From the NCBI GenBank assembly GCA_947624425.1, contig CANQKG010000099.1, forward strand, positions 1-5,797: a stretch of 5,797 nucleotides of DNA, written 5' to 3'. Positions 1 to 5,602 of the stretch are shown here, one piece after another (position 1 is the first letter of the stretch; each line of letters starts with the position of its first letter). The translations under genes were made by a program, and so were the position numbers. Source of the DNA: an uncultured Clostridia bacterium (GTDB taxonomy: Bacteria > Bacillota > Clostridia > Oscillospirales > Ruminococcaceae). A model generated the notes under the pieces. That model saw only the letters and a list, made by a program, of their open reading frames with translations. It was not told the origin of the DNA and did not search any database.

Positions 1-743
1 ATACGGTCGTACACCTTATTGGGATCCCACAACTCCATCTGTACGATCAGATCCACCTTTTCGGTCAGCTTGACCGCGCCGATCCCGAACAGCCGGCGGG
101 CATTGATGATGCCGATGCCGCGCAGCTCCAGAAAGTGCCGGATATTCTCCGGCGACGCACCGACGATCTGCCGAGCGGAGATACGTTTTAACTCCACCGC
201 ATCGTCCGCGATGAGGCGATGGCCGCGCTTGACAAGCTCAATTGCCGTTTCGCTTTTACCGATCCCACTATCGCCCAGCAGTAAAATTCCTTCGCCATAA
301 ATCTCGACCAGAACGCCGTGACGGGTGATTCTGGGCGCCAGTTCCAGATTGAGGTACTGGATCGCGTTGAACATAAACGCGGTCGTATGATCCTCGGTAC
401 GAAGCAGGGGAATTTCATGCTCCTTTGCCGCCGCCAGCAGAGCCGGAAAGGGGGTCAACCCATTGGTCACGACCAGAGCCGGTATCTTGGACGCCAAAAG
501 CGAATGGATCCGTGCCTGACGGGTCGGCTGAGGGAGACTGGTAAGATAGGAAAACTCCATATTCCCCAAAATCTGGATCCGGCTCGGCTCAAAATCCTGA
601 TAAAAGCCGGACAGATGCAGCCCGGGACGGTTGACCTCCGCCGTGGAGATCATGATATTCTCCGCATCGGCAGGAAGATAGAGCGCTTCCAGACTGCATT
701 CCTTGATAAATTTTTTCAGCGGTACCGTATAATTACTGCTCAT
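1..743 (-). CDS. hprK: HPr kinase/phosphorylase (bifunctional), 3' part cut by window edge
   Basis: Reading the minus strand from the ATG at 743-741 gives 247 uninterrupted codons running off the left edge. The family is usually about 310 residues, so roughly the last 60 (including the end of the kinase core and the C-terminal helix) are missing only because of the edge. The N-terminal domain is followed by the Walker A P-loop GDSGIGKS (residues 157-164), an Asp pair at 180-181 fitting the catalytic Asp region, and the family signature ELRGIGIINARRLFG (206-220). The protein phosphorylates Ser46 of HPr with ATP or PPi and reverses the reaction by phosphorolysis. HPr-Ser-P then acts with CcpA in carbon catabolite repression. 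It acts in the cytoplasm, normally as a hexamer. The start is supported by an AAAGGA ribosome site about 9 bases upstream. It begins 15 bases after the oadB-type gene stops, so it is probably the fifth gene of the same operon. No defect is seen in the visible part. Confidence 0.96.
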   Translation of the reverse strand, partial: MSSNYTVPLKKFIKECSLEALYLPADAENIMISTAEVNRPGLHLSGFYQDFEPSRIQILGNMEFSYLTSLPQPTRQARIHSLLASKIPALVVTNGLTPFPALLAAAKEHEIPLLRTEDHTTAFMFNAIQYLNLELAPRITRHGVLVEIYGEGILLLGDSGIGKSETAIELVKRGHRLIADDAVELKRISARQIVGASPENIRHFLELRGIGIINARRLFGIGAVKLTEKVDLIVQMELWDPNKVYDR

Positions 744-758
744 GCCGTTATTCCTTTA

Positions 759-1946
759 TTACCCGAAAATGGAGAGAAGCACACCGGCTGCAACCGCAGA
801 ACCGATCACGCCCGCCACATTCGGACCCATGGCGTGCATCAGCAGGAAGTTGGTGGGATTTGCTTCCTGTCCCACCTTCTGCGACACACGCGCCGCCATC
901 GGGACGGCGGACACGCCTGCCGAACCGATCAGCGGATTTACCTTTCCTTTGGTCAACAGATACATCAGCTTGCCGAGCAGCACGCCGCAGGCAGTACCGA
1001 TGCAGAATGCGATCAGACCGAGCGCGATGATCTTCAGGGTATCGACCGTCAAAAAGTACTCGGAAGTGGCGGTCGCGCCCACCGTGACGCCCAGCATGAT
1101 GGTGATGATGTTCATCAATTCGTTCTGCGCGGTTTTCACCAGCCGATCCACCACGCCGCTTTCCTTCATCAGGTTACCCAGCATCAGCACGCCGACCAGC
1201 GAGCAGGCGGACGGCACCAGCAATGACACGATGATGGTGACCATGATCGGGAAAATCAGCTTCTCGGTACGGGAAACCGGGCGAAGCTGACCCATGACCA
1301 CGCTCCGCTCCTTTTTGGTCGTCAGAGCCTTCATGATCGGCGGCTGGATCACCGGAACCAGCGCCATATAGGAGTATGCCGCCACCGCGATAGAGCCGAG
1401 CATGGCTGGCGCCAGCGATTTTGCAACATAGATAGCGGTCGGGCCGTCCGCGCCGCCGATGATGGCGATCGCGCCTGCCTGTGCGCCGGTAAAGCCCAGC
1501 GCCATGGCCCCCAGGAATGTAAAGAAGATACCGCCCTGCGCCGCCGCGCCCAGCAGAAAGCTGCGGGGATTGGCGATCAGCGGTCCGAAATCGGTCATGG
1601 TGCCGATCCCGAGGAAGATAAGGGGTGGGAAAATACCCAGCTTAACCCCCAGATAGAGGATGTCAAGCAAGCCGCCGTCATGAAGCACCGTGCCGTAATC
1701 GATACTCTCCCCCACAAAGAAATCCATATGGAAGATCTCGGTAAAGGGCAGGTTGGTCAGCAGCATACCGAATGCGATCGGCAGCAAAAGCAGCGGCTCA
1801 TACTGGCGGGCGATGGCAAGATAAATCAGCAAAAAGGAGATCAGGATCATCAGCACCTTCTGCCACTGGAACCCGTCCGCAAAAAATCCCATCAAGCCGG
1901 AGCTTTCCACCAGACCGCTTATGGTTTCTCGTAATATTTCAATCAT
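759..1946 (-). CDS. oadB: Na+-transporting biotin-dependent decarboxylase, beta subunit (OadB/GcdB/MmdB family)
   Basis: A 395-residue, very hydrophobic protein with many membrane segments, close to the usual family length. The beta subunit forms the sodium channel that couples decarboxylation of carboxybiotin to Na+ export across the cytoplasmic membrane. Family hallmarks are GGADGPTAIY (164-173), NPLIGSAGVSAVP (337-349) and HAMGPNVAG (371-379). Residues described as functional in Klebsiella OadB (Asp203, Tyr229, Asn373, Gly377, Ser382, Arg389) all have identical counterparts here at a constant offset of 36: D167, Y193, N337, G341, S346 and R353. The pump therefore looks competent. The start has an AAAGGA site 8 bases upstream. 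The preceding gene encodes an OadG-like gamma subunit, 24 bases away, which fits a beta-gamma membrane module. No alpha subunit or biotin carrier is in the window, so whether the substrate is oxaloacetate, methylmalonyl-CoA or glutaconyl-CoA cannot be told; the symbol is generic. Confidence 0.95.
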   Translation of the reverse strand: MIEILRETISGLVESSGLMGFFADGFQWQKVLMILISFLLIYLAIARQYEPLLLLPIAFGMLLTNLPFTEIFHMDFFVGESIDYGTVLHDGGLLDILYLGVKLGIFPPLIFLGIGTMTDFGPLIANPRSFLLGAAAQGGIFFTFLGAMALGFTGAQAGAIAIIGGADGPTAIYVAKSLAPAMLGSIAVAAYSYMALVPVIQPPIMKALTTKKERSVVMGQLRPVSRTEKLIFPIMVTIIVSLLVPSACSLVGVLMLGNLMKESGVVDRLVKTAQNELMNIITIMLGVTVGATATSEYFLTVDTLKIIALGLIAFCIGTACGVLLGKLMYLLTKGKVNPLIGSAGVSAVPMAARVSQKVGQEANPTNFLLMHAMGPNVAGVIGSAVAAGVLLSIFG

Positions 1947-1970
1947 CGAAGTCGTCCTTTCTCACGGTCC

Positions 1971-2978
1971 TTAAAAGGGACGGGTATTCTCTTGCACGCC
2001 TGCCGCGCTCCAGAGCGAGCGCGGGTCTGCCGTTTTTCGGATCCGTTTGATCCGATAGCTTTTACCGGAACCGGCGGTCATGCAGGAGATCGCCGCCATG
2101 ATCGCCGCCACCACCTCGTTCGGAATACCGGACGGAGCAGGCACCGGAGCAGGTGAAGCCGCCGGTTTGAACGCCGGTGCGGCTGCTGCCGGAGGGACGG
2201 AAGAAACGGTTTTTGCACGGGGTCTTGCCGCACGGTTGTGTGCCGCTTCCCCGATCTTGCCAAAGAGCGTTACCGCCAGCACCAGCAGGAGCAGCACGAA
2301 AAAGACGACCAGAAGTCCTACCAGCACCACCGTCAGCGCAGCACCCCAGCCTGCCGCGCGCAGTCCGCCTTCCCAGTTGACCGCGCCGCCCGACATGGAA
2401 AGCCCATAGGGATAACCTGCCGTTACATCGACCGATTGATAGGCGGCGCCATACTCGACCGCGTTCTCCAGCTTTTCGTAGGTTTGGGTATACACAGTAT
2501 TCTGCTCATTGGGATCCGTATAGACCTGCTGAAGCTGCTCAATATAGTAGTTATTGCAAAACAGCTTATTGAAAAGCTCCTCGGTCAGATGAGCCTCCTC
2601 CATGGCTTCTTGAAACGCTTCCACGGAGCCGTATTGCTCCAAAAACGAACTGCGAAGGTCGTTTTGCACATAGGCAAGCGCGTCCTTTTCGGATACGCCG
2701 GCGTCCAGCGCCATCTGACGGATCGTAGCAGCGGATATCGCGCCTTCCACCGCCTGATCCAGTATCGCCTGTGCGCTATCCTCTGGCACCTCATCCTCGT
2801 CTATGCCAAACGAATAGATGCTGCTGAAAATATGATAGGCAAACTCGGCGGCGTCCACCTCGTAATCACCGATGGTGAGCACCGTGTTTGAGCCTGCCGC
2901 CAAAGCAGGCAGCACCAGCATGGCAGCCAAGCAAAGCGCGCTGAGCAAACCGATCAAACGCTTTGGGAAAGAAGACAT
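1971..2978 (-). CDS. Fusion: secreted SurA_N/PrsA-like domain plus OadG-type decarboxylase gamma subunit
   Basis: A 335-residue protein with four parts. Residues 1-28 are a signal peptide: basic start, hydrophobic core, ALA cleavage motif. Residues about 32-180 resemble the N-terminal chaperone domain of PrsA/SurA foldases: a short strand and an EFAYHIF segment (IGDYEVDAAEFAYHIF), then YGSVEAFQEAMEEAHLTEELF (split here as 117-129 and 130-136). No parvulin rotamase domain follows. Residues about 214-239 form one strongly hydrophobic membrane helix. An Ala/Pro-rich linker (about 255-284) leads to a C-terminal block (285-335) containing PNEVVAAIMAAIS and ending SLWSAAGVQENTRPF, as in clostridial OadG-like gamma subunits. 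In such pumps gamma anchors and stabilises the complex. The start chosen (ATG 2978-2976) has GAGG 9 bases upstream, directly precedes the signal peptide and leaves 17 bases after galT. A longer in-frame start would overlap galT and bury the signal peptide. The OadG half is fairly sure; the foldase-like half is inferred from pattern only. Confidence 0.8.
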   Translation of the reverse strand: MSSFPKRLIGLLSALCLAAMLVLPALAAGSNTVLTIGDYEVDAAEFAYHIFSSIYSFGIDEDEVPEDSAQAILDQAVEGAISAATIRQMALDAGVSEKDALAYVQNDLRSSFLEQYGSVEAFQEAMEEAHLTEELFNKLFCNNYYIEQLQQVYTDPNEQNTVYTQTYEKLENAVEYGAAYQSVDVTAGYPYGLSMSGGAVNWEGGLRAAGWGAALTVVLVGLLVVFFVLLLLVLAVTLFGKIGEAAHNRAARPRAKTVSSVPPAAAAPAFKPAASPAPVPAPSGIPNEVVAAIMAAISCMTAGSGKSYRIKRIRKTADPRSLWSAAGVQENTRPF

Positions 2979-2995
2979 AGCGTAAAACCTCACTT

Positions 2996-3973
2996 TTAAT
3001 CGTTTGCCTTTGCGATGAACTTCGCATAGGCCTGACGCAGCTCCTCCGCCGTCGTCTCGGGGCAGGTGGGATTGCAGTGCGCCCACACGCCGGTTTCGCT
3101 CGAAGCGTTGAACTTCTGCTTATCCGCACTGCGCATCGGCGGGAAAAACTCAATATGAAAATGATAATACGGCTCGGTATCCTCGCCGTTGACCGGCGCG
3201 TTGTGCATACACATCATATAGGGGAACTGGTAATCAAACAGGCTGTCCAGCATACCGGCGGTGTCCCGAATCGTCTTTGCCAGCGCGCGGCGCTCGGCAT
3301 CGTTAAACTCGGCGATGTTCTGCTTATGCGCGTTGCTCATGATATACACGCCATAGGGATACTCGGTGAAAAACGGGAGGAATACGGTGAAATGCTCATT
3401 GCGGAAGATGACCCGCTTTTCAAACTCCACCTCCGCTTTGAGCATATCGCAGAAAATGCAGCGGTCATGCTCGGCACGGTACTCCTTGGCGGAGGCGACC
3501 TCCAGCTCAATCTTCTTGGGGATTACCGAATAGCCGTAAATCTGCCCATGAGGGTGAGGCATGGTCACACCGACCACCGCGCCGCGGTTTTCAAAGATAA
3601 AGACATACTTGATCTTCTCGTCGGCGCTGATCGCCTCAAACCGCTCCGCCCAGAGATTGACGAGCTTAGTCACATGATCGACCGAAAGCTCCGGCACCGT
3701 GATGGTATGTCCGGAGGAATAGAGGATCACTTCGCACTTGCCGTATGCGGGACGGACCTTAAAAAAGTCGTTCGCGACGTCGTCCGGCTCGGGCGGATCC
3801 TGCGACAGCGCGGGAAAATCGTTATCATACTCATACACATCGTACTCGTCCGGCACTTTACCGGAGCCAGGACAAAACGGACACCAGTCCTTCGGCATCT
3901 GCGGCCGGTTCTGCCGGTGCGATGCGATCATGACCCAATCCTTTGTCAACGGATGCCATCTCAATTCTGCCAT
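2996..3973 (-). CDS. galT: Galactose-1-phosphate uridylyltransferase (class I, HIT superfamily)
   Basis: A 325-residue cytoplasmic enzyme that exchanges UMP between UDP-glucose and galactose-1-phosphate, giving glucose-1-phosphate and UDP-galactose: the second Leloir step after GalK. The active site HPHGQ lies at 140-144, with H142 matching the nucleophilic His166 of E. coli GalT and Q144 matching Gln168. A structural zinc site is expected from C31/C34 (CPFC), H89 and H140, as in E. coli Cys52/Cys55/His115/His164. The C-terminal YHFHIEF (270-276) and E158 fit the second metal site. An additional CIFC pair at 172-175 is present. Length fits the shorter Gram-positive class I enzymes. The start has a textbook AGGAGG 9 bases upstream. 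It follows galK after 28 bases and precedes the OadG-like fusion by 17, so co-transcription is likely. No galE is in the window. Confidence 0.97.
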   Translation of the reverse strand: MAELRWHPLTKDWVMIASHRQNRPQMPKDWCPFCPGSGKVPDEYDVYEYDNDFPALSQDPPEPDDVANDFFKVRPAYGKCEVILYSSGHTITVPELSVDHVTKLVNLWAERFEAISADEKIKYVFIFENRGAVVGVTMPHPHGQIYGYSVIPKKIELEVASAKEYRAEHDRCIFCDMLKAEVEFEKRVIFRNEHFTVFLPFFTEYPYGVYIMSNAHKQNIAEFNDAERRALAKTIRDTAGMLDSLFDYQFPYMMCMHNAPVNGEDTEPYYHFHIEFFPPMRSADKQKFNASSETGVWAHCNPTCPETTAEELRQAYAKFIAKAND

Positions 3974-4001
3974 AAGTCAATTCCTCCTGTTATGTATTGT
4001 T

Positions 4002-5285
4002 TCAGATGATCTGCACGCCGCCCACCGGACGGATCTGCAGGATATGACAGCTTCCCTTTCCGAACGCCGCTTCCATCTCGGAGCGGAACGCCGGAAGAAG
4101 CGCATTCGGCACAAAGCTCTGGGTCGTTCCGGCAAAGCCGCCGCCGTGCACCCGCCATGCGCCCTTTCCGCTGAGCAGCCGCTCCGCCAGATAAAGCGAG
4201 AGAGAAAGCCCCTGCTCCGCCGGATTTACGTTGGCATACACATTTTGCAGGTACTGATAGGACGACCGACCCGATTCCACCACCAGCGACAAAAACCGCG
4301 GAAGATCGCCCCGTTCCAGCGCATCCACCTGCGCGGTCACCCGGTCGTTCTCGTCAAAAAAGTGAAGGGCGCGCAGCACGGCGCGGTCGCCAAGCTCCGC
4401 CCGCAGGCGGGCAATGTTCTTTTTCACCGCATCGCGGCTGGTTTCACGCAGCACCTGACAGCCCATTTTTTTGGCAACCGCCTGCATCTCTACGGGAACC
4501 GCCGCGTAATCGTCGGTCAAATCGGCGTGGTTGCCGCCGGTGTCCACAATGCAAAGGGCATAGCCCGCATTGGCAAGATCAAAGTTCACCTGCCGGATCA
4601 GGGGGTTCTGCACATCGGCAAAATCGATCGTGACGATGCCGCCGACCGAGGACGCCATCTGGTCGAGCAGTCCGCAGGGCTTCCCGAAATAGTGGTTCTC
4701 CACCTTCTGCGCCGCCTTTGCCAGCTCGACCGGATCGACCTGCTCCTCAAAAAACAGGGTGTTGACAATGGTGCCGAGCAAAATCTCAAACGCGGCGGAG
4801 GAAGACACGCCGGAGCCTTTAAGCACATTCGAGGTGGTATAGGCGTCAAACCCGCCGACCCGACAGCCCTTTTCCGCAAACTGTGCGGCAGTCCCGCGCA
4901 GCAGTGAAATAGATTTTCCGTATTCCTCAGGGTGTACCGCCAGATCGGCAAGGTTGATATCGTCCAGATCGTAACCTGCCGACTTGACCCGCATTCTGCC
5001 GATATCGTTTCGGGCAACGACCCCGATTACATCTAAATCCACGCTGCCCGCCAGCACCTTGCCGCAGTTATGGTCGGTGTGGTTCCCGCCGATCTCGGTG
5101 CGTCCCGGCGCCGAGAAAATGCTAAGCCCCTCGGTCACGCCGAAAAAATCCACAAACTCGTCCACCGCGTCGTAATAGCGCGCCTTCTGCGCCTCAAGGT
5201 GCGCCGCACCGTACAGCCGGATCAGCGTTTCATCCAGCGCGCCGCCCATGATTTTTTCTTTCAATTCGGCATCTGTATACATCAT
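4002..5285 (-). CDS. galK: Galactokinase (GHMP kinase family)
   Basis: A 427-residue cytoplasmic kinase that phosphorylates galactose at C1 with ATP, the first committed Leloir step. Numbering from the ATG at 5285, the galactokinase signature is PGRTEIGGNHTDHN (60-73), the GHMP ATP-binding motif is GSGVSSSAA (157-165), the catalytic Asp lies in CGLLDQ (D208), and the third GHMP motif is HGGGFAGT (380-387). The signature differs from the classic GRxNLIGEHTDYN: the Glu that contacts the sugar in E. coli and human GalK is replaced by Asn, while the following Asp is kept. This form occurs in clostridial galactokinases. Start choice is open: two adjacent ATGs (5285 and 5282) sit behind an AAGGACAGGGGG stretch, and an in-frame GTG at 5309 lacks a good ribosome site. 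It is the first gene of the operon, about 60 bases downstream of its predicted promoter. Confidence 0.96.
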   Translation of the reverse strand: MMYTDAELKEKIMGGALDETLIRLYGAAHLEAQKARYYDAVDEFVDFFGVTEGLSIFSAPGRTEIGGNHTDHNCGKVLAGSVDLDVIGVVARNDIGRMRVKSAGYDLDDINLADLAVHPEEYGKSISLLRGTAAQFAEKGCRVGGFDAYTTSNVLKGSGVSSSAAFEILLGTIVNTLFFEEQVDPVELAKAAQKVENHYFGKPCGLLDQMASSVGGIVTIDFADVQNPLIRQVNFDLANAGYALCIVDTGGNHADLTDDYAAVPVEMQAVAKKMGCQVLRETSRDAVKKNIARLRAELGDRAVLRALHFFDENDRVTAQVDALERGDLPRFLSLVVESGRSSYQYLQNVYANVNPAEQGLSLSLYLAERLLSGKGAWRVHGGGFAGTTQSFVPNALLPAFRSEMEAAFGKGSCHILQIRPVGGVQII

Positions 5286-5300
5286 AAGCCCCCTGTCCTT
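5286..5300 (-). promoter_or_regulatory. galK ribosome binding site region
   Basis: Read on the minus strand this is AAGGACAGGGGGCTT directly before two consecutive ATG codons. AAGGA is 10 bases from the first ATG and AGGGGG is 6 bases from the second, so either can be used. It favours these starts over the in-frame GTG at 5309, which has no comparable purine-rich site upstream. Confidence 0.65.
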
Positions 5301-5316
5301 GGTTTTCACTCAGAAG

Positions 5317-5343
5317 ATACCGCATAATCCCAGTATTCGGTAT
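5317..5343. repeat. Inverted repeat in the galK leader
   Basis: Perfect 6-base arms ATACCG (5317-5322) and CGGTAT (5338-5343) are separated by 15 bases. The element lies at or just after the predicted galK transcription start, where a repressor operator or a leader hairpin would act. The right arm overlaps a smaller palindrome, GTAT-TCGGT-ATAC type, around 5333-5345. No known operator consensus is recognised and no clear cre site is seen here. Confidence 0.4.
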
Positions 5344-5353
5344 ACATACTCAT

Positions 5354-5382
5354 ATTTTACCATAGCGGTCTTCAAATTGCAA
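5354..5382 (-). promoter_or_regulatory. Predicted sigma-A promoter for the galK operon
   Basis: On the minus strand the -35 box is TTGCAA (5377-5382) and the -10 box is TAAAAT (5354-5359), separated by exactly 17 bases. The -10 is preceded by TGG, an extended -10 element. Transcription would begin near 5346-5348, giving a leader of about 60 bases before galK. It is the only good promoter seen upstream of the five-gene minus-strand cluster. Confidence 0.75.
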
Positions 5383-5385
5383 GGG

Positions 5386-5442
5386 TTTTACGGCAAGATC
5401 TCCCGCCGAAAAAGTGGGAGGAAATCGGCAAAAACCGTAAAA
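5386..5442. repeat. Long inverted repeat between the divergent promoters
   Basis: Perfect 8-base arms TTTTACGG (5386-5393) and CCGTAAAA (5435-5442) flank 41 bases. Inside are nested or competing pairs: CTCCC (5400-5404) with GGGAG (5416-5420), and GCCGA (5405-5409) with TCGGC (5425-5429). The arms sit 3 bases from the galK -35 box and 6 bases from the tRNA -35 box. By the promoter calls neither divergent transcript covers this element, so it would act as DNA, for example as paired binding half-sites; this is inference. Confidence 0.5.
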
Positions 5443-5448
5443 AAACAG

Positions 5449-5477
5449 TTGCAACTTTTTGTAAGTTATGGTATACT
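5449..5477 (+). promoter_or_regulatory. Predicted sigma-A promoter for tRNA-Thr
   Basis: The -35 box TTGCAA (5449-5454) and -10 box TATACT (5472-5477) have a 17-base spacer, with an extended -10 TGG (5469-5471). Transcription would start around 5483-5485, just before the mature tRNA 5' end at 5489, leaving a very short leader for RNase P to remove. The architecture matches the galK promoter on the other strand. Confidence 0.8.
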
Positions 5478-5488
5478 GCTTTTGTTGT

Positions 5489-5564
5489 GCTACTGTGGCT
5501 CAGGTGGTAGAGCAGCTCACTCGTAATGAGCAGGTCGCCGGTTCGAGTCCGGCCAGTAGCTCCA
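5489..5564 (+). tRNA. tRNA-Thr (anticodon CGT), CCA encoded
   Basis: A full 76-base cloverleaf can be drawn. The acceptor stem GCTACTG (5489-5495) pairs perfectly with CAGTAGC (5554-5560), followed by discriminator T and an encoded CCA (5562-5564). The D stem is GCTC/GAGC (5498-5501, 5510-5513) with loop AGGTGGTA. The anticodon stem GCTCA/TGAGC (5515-5519, 5527-5531) closes the loop CTCGTAA, placing anticodon CGT at 5522-5524, which reads the Thr codon ACG. The variable loop is AGGTC, and the T stem GCCGG/CCGGC carries the loop TTCGAGT. All stems are perfectly paired, so the gene looks functional. It has its own strong promoter upstream and a hairpin immediately downstream. It is transcribed away from galK and stands alone, not in a tRNA cluster. 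Confidence 0.97.
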
Positions 5565-5565
5565 A

Positions 5566-5602
5566 AAATCGGCGGCTTCTTTTTTTGAGAAGCCGCCGAT
5601 TT
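5566..5602. terminator. Intrinsic terminator after tRNA-Thr, probably bidirectional
   Basis: A perfect 15-bp stem, AAATCGGCGGCTTCT (5566-5580) with its complement (5588-5602), encloses a T-rich 7-base loop (5581-5587). It begins two bases after the tRNA CCA. On the plus strand the 3' arm ends in only three T residues. On the minus strand the hairpin is followed by a run of five T (complement of 5564-5568). It can therefore end the tRNA transcript and also block minus-strand read-through towards the galK region. Confidence 0.75.

Noticed and set aside
318..1226. Long plus-strand open frame (about 300 codons) opposite hprK and oadB
   Set aside because: Its translation is rich in His, Arg and Gln with no family features, and it lies antisense to two well-supported genes. 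It is a shadow of their codon use.
2979..3086. N-terminal extension of the SurA_N-OadG fusion into galT
   Set aside because: It would overlap galT by about 90 bases and put 36 residues before an obvious signal peptide; the ATG at 2978 has its own ribosome site.
3077..4907. Two long plus-strand open frames opposite galT and galK
   Set aside because: Both are antisense to clear enzymes, have no recognisable domain, and are of the low-quality composition typical of shadow frames in GC-rich genes.
5383..5448. CcpA cre site near the galK promoter
   Set aside because: No stretch matches the cre consensus well, although catabolite control would be expected for galKT.
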